A stretch of 39,760 nt of DNA, taken from JBMNQI01 sp050944055 (lineage in GTDB: Bacteria; Bacillota; Clostridia; Oscillospirales; Oscillospiraceae). Location: the NCBI GenBank assembly GCA_050944055.1, contig JBMNQI010000016.1, forward strand, positions 1 to 39,760, given 5' to 3'. How positions within the stretch are numbered: the stretch's first letter is position 1; each line of letters starts with the position of its first letter. Shown here one piece after another: positions 17,449 through 24,933 of this stretch. The translations under genes were made by a program, and so were the position numbers. The notes beneath the pieces were generated by a model. It did no database searches, was not told the origin of the DNA, and was given only the letters and a program-made list of their open reading frames with translations.

Positions 17449-18902
17449 AGCCTGACGCCTCCCTTATACGGCCTAACTCTTTCTTCTGCATTCTGTTCAT
17501 AGAAATAAGCCAGATTCAGTATCGTTTCTTCGCCGAATCTCTTCCCTATTATCTGCATCCCAACAGGCAGGCCGTCCGTATCCAGGCCGCACGGGACGGA
17601 TATGGCCGGAATGCCCGCAATGTTGACAGGCACTGTGCAGATATCGTAAAGGTACGGCTCCACGGGGCTTGAACACGCGCCGCCCAGGAAAGGCGCGGTA
17701 CCAGGTGCTGTCGGCGCTATCAGCGCGTCGCAGCTTCTAAACACCTCTTCAAACTCGCTCTTAATCTGTTCCCTGATAACGCACGCTTTCTTATAGTACG
17801 CGTCGTAATAGCCGCTTGAGAGGACATAAGTCCCCAGCATAATGCGGCGCTTTACCTCGTCTCCGAAGCCCTCGCATCTTGTCTTATATACCATGTCGTC
17901 TATGCTCTCGTAGGAATCCGCGCGGTAACCATATCGGATCCCGTCGAATTTTCCGAGGTTCGAGGAGGCCTCCGCGCAGCCGATAATATAATATACGGGC
18001 AGCGCAAGCTTAATCGAAGGGAGGTTTATATCCACAATTTTCGCGCCGTTTTCCGAGAAGAATTCAATCGCTTCGAAAATCTGTTCTCTTATGCGAGAGT
18101 CGATGCCTTCAAAAAATTCCCTGGCAACTCCAATCGTTCTGCCTTTTATTTCCCTGTTAAGCGCGGTAAGCAGATTGCCGTAGTCATGCGCGGCGCTTGT
18201 CTGGTCGCGCTTGTCGGGTCCTTTTATAGCGTCGAAGACTATGGCGGCGTCCTTCACGCTGGCGGCGAGCGGGCCGACCTGGTCAAGCGAGCTCCCGTAC
18301 GCTATAATCCCGTATCGGGAAACGGCGCCGTATGTCGGCTTCAGCCCGACTATGCCGCAGTAGGACGCCGGCAGCCTTATAGAGCCTCCCGTGTCCGAGC
18401 CGAGGGCGTACGCCGCCATATTCGCGCATACCGCGGCGGCCGAACCGCCGGAGGAGCCGCCCGTCACTCTTTGTGTATCTCTCGGATTGCGGGGAGGTCC
18501 GAAAAAGCTGGATTCCGAGGTGTTGCCCATCGCGAATTCGTCCATATTCGTCTTGCCGAGGAGCACCGCGCCCTGAGCCTGAAGCTTTTCCCAAACAGCC
18601 GCGTCATAGTACGGTTTGTACCCGAAAAGCATTTTAGAGCAGCATGTGGTCTCGATACCGTCCGTGCAGATATTGTCCTTAAGCGCCATGGGAATACCGC
18701 AAAGCGCGGGCGCGCCGCCCTGTTTAAGCCTTTTGTCGGCCTGCTTAGCCGCACTGCGCGCGGTTTCAAACGTGGTCTGCACGTAGGCATTCAGCTCCGG
18801 GTTTTGTTCCTCTATGGCCTTAATATAAGCCTCCGTCAGCTCGCAGGACGAGATTTCGCCCTTGCGCAGCCTATCGGACAGTCCGGATATTATTTCCTTC
18901 AT
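17445..18902 (-). CDS. gatA: Asp-tRNA(Asn)/Glu-tRNA(Gln) amidotransferase subunit A
   Basis: 485 aa amidase-signature enzyme that frees ammonia from Gln (or Asn) for the transamidation. The full Ser-cisSer-Lys triad is present: Lys75 in MALKDNIC, Ser150 in GGSSGGSAAAV and nucleophile Ser174 in GSDTGGSIR. The 75- and 99-residue spacings from the Lys are the same as in the characterised Staphylococcus enzyme. Length is normal. Both ends are coupled by 4-nt overlaps, with gatC before and gatB after. It should be fully active. Confidence 0.97.
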   Translation of the reverse strand: MKEIISGLSDRLRKGEISSCELTEAYIKAIEEQNPELNAYVQTTFETARSAAKQADKRLKQGGAPALCGIPMALKDNICTDGIETTCCSKMLFGYKPYYDAAVWEKLQAQGAVLLGKTNMDEFAMGNTSESSFFGPPRNPRDTQRVTGGSSGGSAAAVCANMAAYALGSDTGGSIRLPASYCGIVGLKPTYGAVSRYGIIAYGSSLDQVGPLAASVKDAAIVFDAIKGPDKRDQTSAAHDYGNLLTALNREIKGRTIGVAREFFEGIDSRIREQIFEAIEFFSENGAKIVDINLPSIKLALPVYYIIGCAEASSNLGKFDGIRYGYRADSYESIDDMVYKTRCEGFGDEVKRRIMLGTYVLSSGYYDAYYKKACVIREQIKSEFEEVFRSCDALIAPTAPGTAPFLGGACSSPVEPYLYDICTVPVNIAGIPAISVPCGLDTDGLPVGMQIIGKRFGEETILNLAYFYEQNAEERVRPYKGGVRL

Positions 18903-19192
18903 TTCTTTACCCTCTTCACTCTGAAAAACCCGTTTTCGGCTTCGACGTTGGAGAATATCCTCTCATATGTCGCGGACGGGATGACACTGTCCTCGCGCAA
19001 TTCCTCAATGCCGACCGAATGAGAGCCGACGCTCCGGATCATATCCGTCCCGCCCTCGACCGATTGGTTGATTGTATCCGCAAAAGCTATTATTTCTTCG
19101 AATTCTCTTGAAAACTTCTCCATTTCCTCGTCTGAAAAACGAAGCCTCGCCAGCCTTGCCAGCTTTTCAAGCTCTGTTTTTGATACCGCCAT
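18899..19192 (-). CDS. gatC: Asp-tRNA(Asn)/Glu-tRNA(Gln) amidotransferase subunit C
   Basis: 97 aa, normal for GatC. The N-terminal helices read KTELEKLARLARLRFSDEE and the middle has FADTINQSV, both family-typical; the rest wraps around the GatA-GatB interface. It has its own strong ribosome binding site (GGAGAAGGG), 21 nt after the aspS stop, and overlaps gatA by 4 nt. Confidence 0.93.
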   Translation of the reverse strand: MAVSKTELEKLARLARLRFSDEEMEKFSREFEEIIAFADTINQSVEGGTDMIRSVGSHSVGIEELREDSVIPSATYERIFSNVEAENGFFRVKRVKK

Positions 19193-19213
19193 TTTATCCC
19201 TTCTCCTGGCTCT

Positions 19214-20959
19214 TTATTTTCTGAGTCTTATATGCACCTCGCGCAGCTGCTCCTCGGTCACCTCGCCCGGAGCGCCGCACATAAGATCCTGCGCGTTTCC
19301 GCTCAGCGGGAACGCTATAACCTCGCGTATATTCTCCTCGTTTCGCAGCAGCATCACCATACGGTCGATGCCCGGGGCCATGCCAGCATGCGGCGGCGCG
19401 CCGAACTGGAACGCGCTGTAGAGCGCGCCGAATTTGTTTTGCAGCTCTTCCTTATCATAGCCGGCTATCCCGAAAGCCTTTTCCATTATCTCCAGATCGT
19501 GGTTGCGAACCGCTCCGGAGGACAGCTCCACGCCGTTGCAGACTATGTCGTACTGGTAAGCGAGTATGCTAAGCGGCTCGGAGTTCAAAAGGGCCTCCAG
19601 ACCGCCCTGAGGCATAGAAAACGGGTTATGGGTAAATCCAATCTTTCCTGTTTCCTCATCAATTTCGTACATTGGGAAGTCGTTTATAAAGCAGAAGCGG
19701 TACGCGTTCTTTTCGCACAGGTCAAGCCGGTTTGCAAGCTCCGTCCGTATCTGGCCGGCGTATTTGTTGGCAAGCGGTTCAATGTCTGCGATGAAGAAAA
19801 TCACGTCGCCGGGTTCAAGGCCGGCCAGCGCGGCAAGCTCGCTTTTCAGCCCGGCGGGAATAAACTTGTCTATAGGCCCCTTGTAGGAGAGATCGCCGCC
19901 CACCTCAAGATAACCGAGCCCGCCCATACCGATTGACAGGGCAAACTGCAGCATCTTCTCGTGGAAGCCCTTGGACATCTCCGCATGGACCTTAATCGCC
20001 CTTACAGTCTTCCCGTGAAACGGCTTGAAGCTGCATTTCCCGAAGAATTCCGTTAAATCTATTATGCGCAGGGGATTCCGAAGGTCCGGCTTGTCCGTCC
20101 CGAATTCCAGCATTGCCTGACTGTAGCTGTAAACCGGGAAGGGCGCCTGCGTAATACTATAACTCTCGGGCGCGAAGCGCCTGAAAGCCTCGGACAAAAC
20201 CTCCTCGCCGACGCGGAACACATCCTCCTGCGTCGCGAAGCTCATCTCAAAGTCAAGCTGATAGAATTCGCCCGGCGAACGGTCCGCCCGCGAGTCCTCG
20301 TCGCGGAAGCAGGGGGCGACCTGAAAATACCTGTCTATTCCCGATACCATGAGCAGCTGCTTATATATCTGCGGGGCCTGGGGAAGCGCGTAAAACTTCC
20401 CCTTGTGCTTTCTGGAGGGAACAATATAGTCGCGCGCGCCCTCTGGCGAGGAGGCGCAGAGTATGGGCGTCTGTATTTCGACAAAGCCCATGTCTTCCAT
20501 CTTCCTGCGAAGAAAGCTGATAAGCTTTGAGCGGAAGATTATATTGTCCTTCACCTTCTGGTTGCGCAAATCCAGGTAGCGGTATTTCAGGCGGACATCC
20601 TCCCGCGTTTCCCTGGATGAGGCGATTTCAAAAGGCAGGTCCCTGTAAACCCTGCCCAGGACGGTTATGCTGCGCGCCGAGAGCTCGATAGTCCCCGTCG
20701 GTATTTTGGGGTTATAGGTCTCCTCGTCCCGGTGCTCGATCACGCCCTCAACGGACAGGCACATCTCTTTCCTTATGCCCCTCAGCAGCTCCGTATCCCT
20801 GAGCACGACCTGCATCACGCCGTACATATCGCGCAGGTCGATAAATGATACTCCGCCGTGGTCGCGTATGTTTTCGACCCATCCGGCTATCTTCATTTCG
20901 CAGCCTATATCTTTTTCGGAAATCTCGTTTATTTTCGCGCTTCGGTATATTTTGGACAT
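19214..20959 (-). CDS. aspS: Aspartate-tRNA ligase, probably non-discriminating (Asp/Asn)
   Basis: 581 aa class IIb synthetase of the bacterial type: N-terminal OB fold (1-105), catalytic core with FRDEDSRADRSPGEFYQLDFEMSF-type motif 2 region, a GAD insertion (about 290-415), and motif 3 near the end (HAGMAPGIDRMVMLL). It charges tRNA(Asp) with Asp. Residue His34, in RDHGGV, corresponds to the His that marks non-discriminating AspRS (His31 in Pseudomonas), where discriminating enzymes have Leu. With gatCAB directly downstream, it probably also makes Asp-tRNA(Asn) for conversion to Asn-tRNA(Asn). The ATG has GAGGAGAG upstream. It is controlled by the T-box leader at 21001-21264. Confidence 0.94.
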   Translation of the reverse strand: MSKIYRSAKINEISEKDIGCEMKIAGWVENIRDHGGVSFIDLRDMYGVMQVVLRDTELLRGIRKEMCLSVEGVIEHRDEETYNPKIPTGTIELSARSITVLGRVYRDLPFEIASSRETREDVRLKYRYLDLRNQKVKDNIIFRSKLISFLRRKMEDMGFVEIQTPILCASSPEGARDYIVPSRKHKGKFYALPQAPQIYKQLLMVSGIDRYFQVAPCFRDEDSRADRSPGEFYQLDFEMSFATQEDVFRVGEEVLSEAFRRFAPESYSITQAPFPVYSYSQAMLEFGTDKPDLRNPLRIIDLTEFFGKCSFKPFHGKTVRAIKVHAEMSKGFHEKMLQFALSIGMGGLGYLEVGGDLSYKGPIDKFIPAGLKSELAALAGLEPGDVIFFIADIEPLANKYAGQIRTELANRLDLCEKNAYRFCFINDFPMYEIDEETGKIGFTHNPFSMPQGGLEALLNSEPLSILAYQYDIVCNGVELSSGAVRNHDLEIMEKAFGIAGYDKEELQNKFGALYSAFQFGAPPHAGMAPGIDRMVMLLRNEENIREVIAFPLSGNAQDLMCGAPGEVTEEQLREVHIRLRK

Positions 20960-21000
20960 TTCATTCTCTCCTCTGGCTTACTCCGGCTCTGGGTAAATAT

Positions 21001-21041
21001 AAAAAACCGCCCGTCCGGAAATTGGATTTCAGGACGGGCGG
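21001..21041 (-). terminator. T-box-controlled intrinsic terminator before aspS
   Basis: Minus-strand 10-bp stem (CCGCCCGTCC at 21032-21041 with GGACGGGCGG at 21007-21016) followed by six T residues (21001-21006). The upper arm is shared with the region after the antiterminator, so the structures are mutually exclusive. Confidence 0.9.
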
Positions 21042-21264
21042 CAATATGCCCGCGGTACCACCTGACTTACTGCGAGATTCGCAGTCGCTCTAGTGCTGCC
21101 GGTTATCGCCCGGCCGACGGCGCACCTACTTGTCGTAAAACTTTCGGATTGCTGCTCGGAAGTGTTATTCACATAGATTCATTCTGCGGGGTTCTCACTG
21201 TCCCCCGCTCACTGGGAGCGATAATCCATGCTACTTCTCTTCGTCATCGCTTTACAAATATTGT
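21001..21264 (-). promoter_or_regulatory. T-box riboswitch leader of the aspS-gatCAB operon, Asn (AAC) specifier
   Basis: The leader shows the T-box sequence AGGTGGTACCGCG (21051-21063, minus strand) just before the terminator. Stem I can be drawn by eye. GAAG and CUUC form the helix below the specifier loop; the loop has AGUA on its 5' side and GAAUAACA on its 3' side. An 8-bp helix (CAUGGAUU with AAUCUAUG) closes it above. The trinucleotide before the conserved A is AAC (21164-21166), an Asn codon. Uncharged tRNA(Asn) would pair with AAC and, through its NCCA end, with UGGU, stabilising the antiterminator so that aspS-gatCAB is read. UGGU would make a wobble pair with a G discriminator base. 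The T-box class is certain; the Asn assignment comes from manual folding. Confidence 0.88.
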
Positions 21265-21270
21265 TGAGCT

Positions 21271-21299
21271 ATTATATTCTATCTCCCGGCTTTTGTCAA
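21271..21299 (-). promoter_or_regulatory. Consensus promoter of the T-box/aspS-gatCAB operon
   Basis: Perfect TTGACA (21294-21299) and perfect TATAAT (21271-21276) with a 17-nt spacer on the minus strand. The predicted start near 21264 gives a leader of about 305 nt to the aspS ATG. Confidence 0.93.
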
Positions 21300-21368
21300 T
21301 TAGTTTTGCGCCGGCCGTTTGATAATATTTGGCATTAAGCGAAAATCGCACGCTCTCGGCCGGCATCT

Positions 21369-24300
21369 TTATTCTTCCAATGCCAAACAGAATCTCATGA
21401 GCACTGCGGCTACCTCCGCCCTGGTCGCCGTATTCTGCGGGGCGAGCATGCCCTTTTCATCCCCGGATATTAAGCCGGCGTCCGCTGCCCAGCCAAGGGC
21501 CGGCTCCGCCCAGAAGCTGACCTTATCGGCGTCCTTGAAGCGCTGGCTCAGATCGGTATAGCCCTGAACAATAAAGCCTTTAAACTGCGCGTATTTCCAG
21601 AGCAGTACGACCATCTGTTCGCGTGTGACCGGATCGTCCGGCAGGAAGCTGCCGTCACCGAAGCCCGAGGCAATGCCGTTTTTCGCCGCCCAAAGCACCG
21701 CTTTGTAATAATAGGCCTCCCTGTCAATATCGGAAAACGGTTTTTCTCCCTCCGCTTCCGGCATTCCTGAAAGGCGCCATAGCACCGTCGCCAGCATGGC
21801 GCGCGTCATCGTCCCGTTCGGGTCAAATTCCGTATCCGTTTTCCCGGAAAACAGGCCCTTGCCTGCGACATACTGTATCTGGCCGTAATACCAGTCTGTC
21901 TCGCGGACATCCTTAAATGACAGAGCGGCAATCACAAATCTGGAAAGCTTGTCGGCCGTCAGCGTAAGCCTGCCCTCCCCGTCCGCGATGCCCGCATAGT
22001 TATATGCCGTAAGGCTTCCATCCGGATTCTCGTGGAACTGGACTATTTTCACGGCTTTGCCGGCGTATTTGCTGCCGAGGCGGAACGTCAGCGTCAGTCC
22101 GCCCGGAAACTGCGTCAGATTCGCTGTGCCGCTGCCGTTCGAAACGGTTACGGCCGCCTCGAACACAAGCGCGTCAGCGCTGACTCCGGCCTTATTGAGA
22201 AGAGCTCTGTCCCTCTCGGCAAGCTTCAGAGAAACCGTCAGCGTCTCGTCTTTTCCTAAATTCAGAGCGTCCAGAGTTTCGTACGGCAGCTCGACTCCGC
22301 CGTCGCCCGTTTCAGCGAGCACGCCTCTTTTTGCCTCAAGAAGCGCCGCTATGCCGTCGTCTGCGATTGATACGCTGCCCTCGCCGTCTCTCGCCTGCAG
22401 CTTTGCCGGTTCTCCCGGAGAGGCGCTTTCAAGCGCCTTGTCAACCTCGTCGGCACCATAAGCTCCGGTTTCGGTTTTTGCGGGGGAACTTCCGCCTCCG
22501 CCGCCGCTTCCGCCGCCGCCTATGGCACCTCCGCCGCCTCCGCCGCCTCCGCCGCCGCCTCCGGACTTGATCCAATGTGCGTAAACTGTAATGTCTGACG
22601 TGACAGGCGTGGTCTTATCGAATTTTGTACCGGTTCCGCCTGTTCCGGTGTACCATCCGTCGAACGAATAATTTGTTTTTTCCGGCTCGTCAGGCAGTAC
22701 AACCGTGCTTCCGGCAGAAACATTGTTTATGCGGTGGTATTCCGCTCCGTTGTTATTAAAGATAACAGTATATGTCTCGGTGACAGTCAGATCTACCTGG
22801 GCAGCTCTTGAAGCCTCGGTCCTTCCTCCGCTGAAGCTAAACTCAATACTATGGTCTCCGGCAGCCAGCTCCTTAAGGCAGGTCTCAAGCAGCGTGACGC
22901 TCTCCTCCGTCACCTCATCCTGGCCGGACACCGTATAATGAGTATTCTCCGTCAGCAGGCTGCCGTCAATGCTTAGGCCTGAAACCGTGTTTCCGTACAG
23001 CAGCAGGCCGATTTCCAGGTCTCCTCCGGTCTTGAGGTCGTATTCGGCCGAGTTAAGCAGCAGCACCGAGTCGCTGACCGGGATAGCGCCGACGCTTACT
23101 GCCACCGTCACGAAATCCTCTGATTTGCTGCCAGAGTTAGACGCGCTTATCTTGAGGGTGACTGTGCCGCCTGCGTCGGAGGCAGACGGAGTATAGGTAA
23201 GCGTGTTGCCTATGATTTGAGCCGTTCCGCCGCCTGTGCAGGATTCCACCGCGTATGAGGTGACCGTGCCTGTAAACCATTCGTTAACATCAGAAGTATA
23301 GGGCGTTGCCCCTGTCAGCCCGTCGTAGGATGCGGGAGTCGCGCTGCCGGTCTGAGACTTGTGCGCCTCGACGACGGCAGGAGGCTCGGCCGTGCCCCAC
23401 TTCGCGTAGTACGTCAAATCGCCTACGGAACCTTTCGGCACCACGGTAACAGCCGCACCTGTCAGTTCAGCGTTATCGTACCAGCCCATAAACTCTTCCC
23501 CGCCCTTTGTCGGTATGGGAAGCTCTACGTCGGAGTCGCGGTCTATGGTGTATGTCATTGTGTATGAGGCTAAATCGCCGCCGTTTGCTTCTAAAGTAAT
23601 TGTGTTTTCAGCCGTCAGAGTGTCAAGCAGCTTCGCCGCGTCTACGATGCCGTGGCCGAAGTATATGTCATACCCGTCGTTTGCCGCATCGTCATTTACC
23701 GAGGTCTGCAGAATTTCTAGGAAGTCCCAGGTGTCCAGCGCCCTGTCCGCCTGCTTGGCTACGGCCGCAAGCGCGGAGACGACGGGCGCGGAGAATGAGG
23801 TTCCGCTTCCTGTTTTGTAGGCGCTTTCGGAGGATGTGCCGAGCCCGAGCACCTGGTTCCCGGGGGCGCTCACGTCGACGGCGTCATTGTGCTGTGAAAA
23901 GTCCGCGATAGTCCCGTCCTGGCTTACGGCGCCCACGCTCACGACCGAATCAAACGAGGCGGGCCAGTATCTGGCTGTCCCATAACCGTTGCCGGCAGCG
24001 GCGACAAGTATTGCCCCGCTTTCCGCAGCCGCGCCTATTGCTTCTGAAAGCGATACGGACAGGCCGGCCGCGGCGCCGCCGAAGCTCATATTGATGACGT
24101 CGGCGCCCTGTTCGATTGCGTAGCCCAACGCGCTGATGGCGACGGCTACCTCGCCGCTGCCGCTGTCGTAGTTGGCGGCGTATGCGTACCTGCTGTCCCC
24201 ACTGCCGGAAAAACACCGCAGCGCCAGGATATTCACATTATCCGCGATGCCCGCTATACCCACGCTGTTGCACTTTGCGGCGATAACTCCTGTAACGAAA

Positions 24301-24842
24301 GTGCCGTGGCCGGTCTGGTCGCGGTAATAGGCCTCTTTCACGGCGTCACTGCCGTCTCCGAGGAAATTGTAGCCCGATATACTAACGTCAGATAGATCCT
24401 CGTGCTCGGTATAGACTCCGGAGTCGATGACAGCTACGGTAATGCCCGAGCCGTCGTACCCTTCGCCTCCTGAGCGCGTGGCATAGAGCTCTGGGAAATT
24501 GATCATGGTCAGCGCCCACTGTTCGGCGTAATACTCGTCGTCCGGTAGCGGCGTGTCCAGCAACTCCAGTATGTAATTCGGTTCTATGTACTCCACAAGC
24601 CCTGCGTCAACAGCGGCCTGTATCTCGCTAAAATCCTCGGCGGTATAATATCCGTCCGCGTACGCGATCTCTTTCATGCCGCCCACCGACATCATACGCA
24701 GGCTCGTTCCGTCCTTCAGCTTGACTATATACCCGTCGTAAGCCAAATCGCATGAAGCCTCGGCTTTGTTCCCCAGCGCGCCTATGCCTGTCAAACAGAG
24801 GCTGAGCGCCAGGATATAACACAGGATTCGTTTTGTCCTCAA
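21369..24842 (-). CDS. Exported subtilisin-family (S8) serine protease with SLH surface anchor
   Basis: 1157 aa. Signal peptide (about 1-29, ending KAEAS), then an inhibitor-type propeptide (to about 108, with VEYIEPNYILEL). The S8 catalytic domain has Asp140 in AVIDSGV, His179 in TGHGTFVTGV and Ser349 in GTSFSAPVV, so the triad is complete. Two InlB-type B repeats follow (GWYDNAELTG... and FDGWYTGTGGTG...), separated by an X2-like beta domain, then a poly-Gly linker near 761-784. A beta domain comes next, and three SLH repeats (about 976-1157) that bind secondary cell-wall polymer. The start is TTG, 10 nt after GAGGAG. It lies 91 nt downstream of the giant SLH protein and is probably co-transcribed. 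It may process that protein, itself or outside substrates; this is inference. Confidence 0.92.
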   Translation of the reverse strand: MRTKRILCYILALSLCLTGIGALGNKAEASCDLAYDGYIVKLKDGTSLRMMSVGGMKEIAYADGYYTAEDFSEIQAAVDAGLVEYIEPNYILELLDTPLPDDEYYAEQWALTMINFPELYATRSGGEGYDGSGITVAVIDSGVYTEHEDLSDVSISGYNFLGDGSDAVKEAYYRDQTGHGTFVTGVIAAKCNSVGIAGIADNVNILALRCFSGSGDSRYAYAANYDSGSGEVAVAISALGYAIEQGADVINMSFGGAAAGLSVSLSEAIGAAAESGAILVAAAGNGYGTARYWPASFDSVVSVGAVSQDGTIADFSQHNDAVDVSAPGNQVLGLGTSSESAYKTGSGTSFSAPVVSALAAVAKQADRALDTWDFLEILQTSVNDDAANDGYDIYFGHGIVDAAKLLDTLTAENTITLEANGGDLASYTMTYTIDRDSDVELPIPTKGGEEFMGWYDNAELTGAAVTVVPKGSVGDLTYYAKWGTAEPPAVVEAHKSQTGSATPASYDGLTGATPYTSDVNEWFTGTVTSYAVESCTGGGTAQIIGNTLTYTPSASDAGGTVTLKISASNSGSKSEDFVTVAVSVGAIPVSDSVLLLNSAEYDLKTGGDLEIGLLLYGNTVSGLSIDGSLLTENTHYTVSGQDEVTEESVTLLETCLKELAAGDHSIEFSFSGGRTEASRAAQVDLTVTETYTVIFNNNGAEYHRINNVSAGSTVVLPDEPEKTNYSFDGWYTGTGGTGTKFDKTTPVTSDITVYAHWIKSGGGGGGGGGGGGAIGGGGSGGGGGSSPAKTETGAYGADEVDKALESASPGEPAKLQARDGEGSVSIADDGIAALLEAKRGVLAETGDGGVELPYETLDALNLGKDETLTVSLKLAERDRALLNKAGVSADALVFEAAVTVSNGSGTANLTQFPGGLTLTFRLGSKYAGKAVKIVQFHENPDGSLTAYNYAGIADGEGRLTLTADKLSRFVIAALSFKDVRETDWYYGQIQYVAGKGLFSGKTDTEFDPNGTMTRAMLATVLWRLSGMPEAEGEKPFSDIDREAYYYKAVLWAAKNGIASGFGDGSFLPDDPVTREQMVVLLWKYAQFKGFIVQGYTDLSQRFKDADKVSFWAEPALGWAADAGLISGDEKGMLAPQNTATRAEVAAVLMRFCLALEE

Positions 24843-24859
24843 TATTGCTTCTCTCCTCT

Positions 24860-24892
24860 ATGGCGCTTCCGGAATCGCTCCGGAAGCGCCAT
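24860..24892. other. Perfect 14-bp hairpin between the giant protein and protease genes
   Basis: Arms 24860-24873 and 24879-24892 pair without mismatch around a 5-nt loop. On the transcribed (minus) strand no T-run follows; instead the GAGGAG ribosome binding site of the protease (24853-24858) begins 1 nt later. On the plus strand only TTTT follows. It could be a weak terminator, an RNA-stability or processing site, or a modulator of protease translation. Confidence 0.6.
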
Positions 24893-24933
24893 TTTAAAGT
24901 TATGGAAATTGGCGATAGGCGGATGGCCGCCCG

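Noticed and set aside
21310..21364. 8-bp inverted repeat (GCCGGCCG/CGGCCGGC) after the protease gene, as a terminator
   Set aside because: The loop is about 39 nt and no T-run follows on the transcribed strand, so it is not a convincing intrinsic terminator.
22493..22562. GC-rich repeat tract in the protease gene
   Set aside because: It encodes the poly-Gly linker between domains; simple codon repetition explains it, not a mobile or regulatory repeat.
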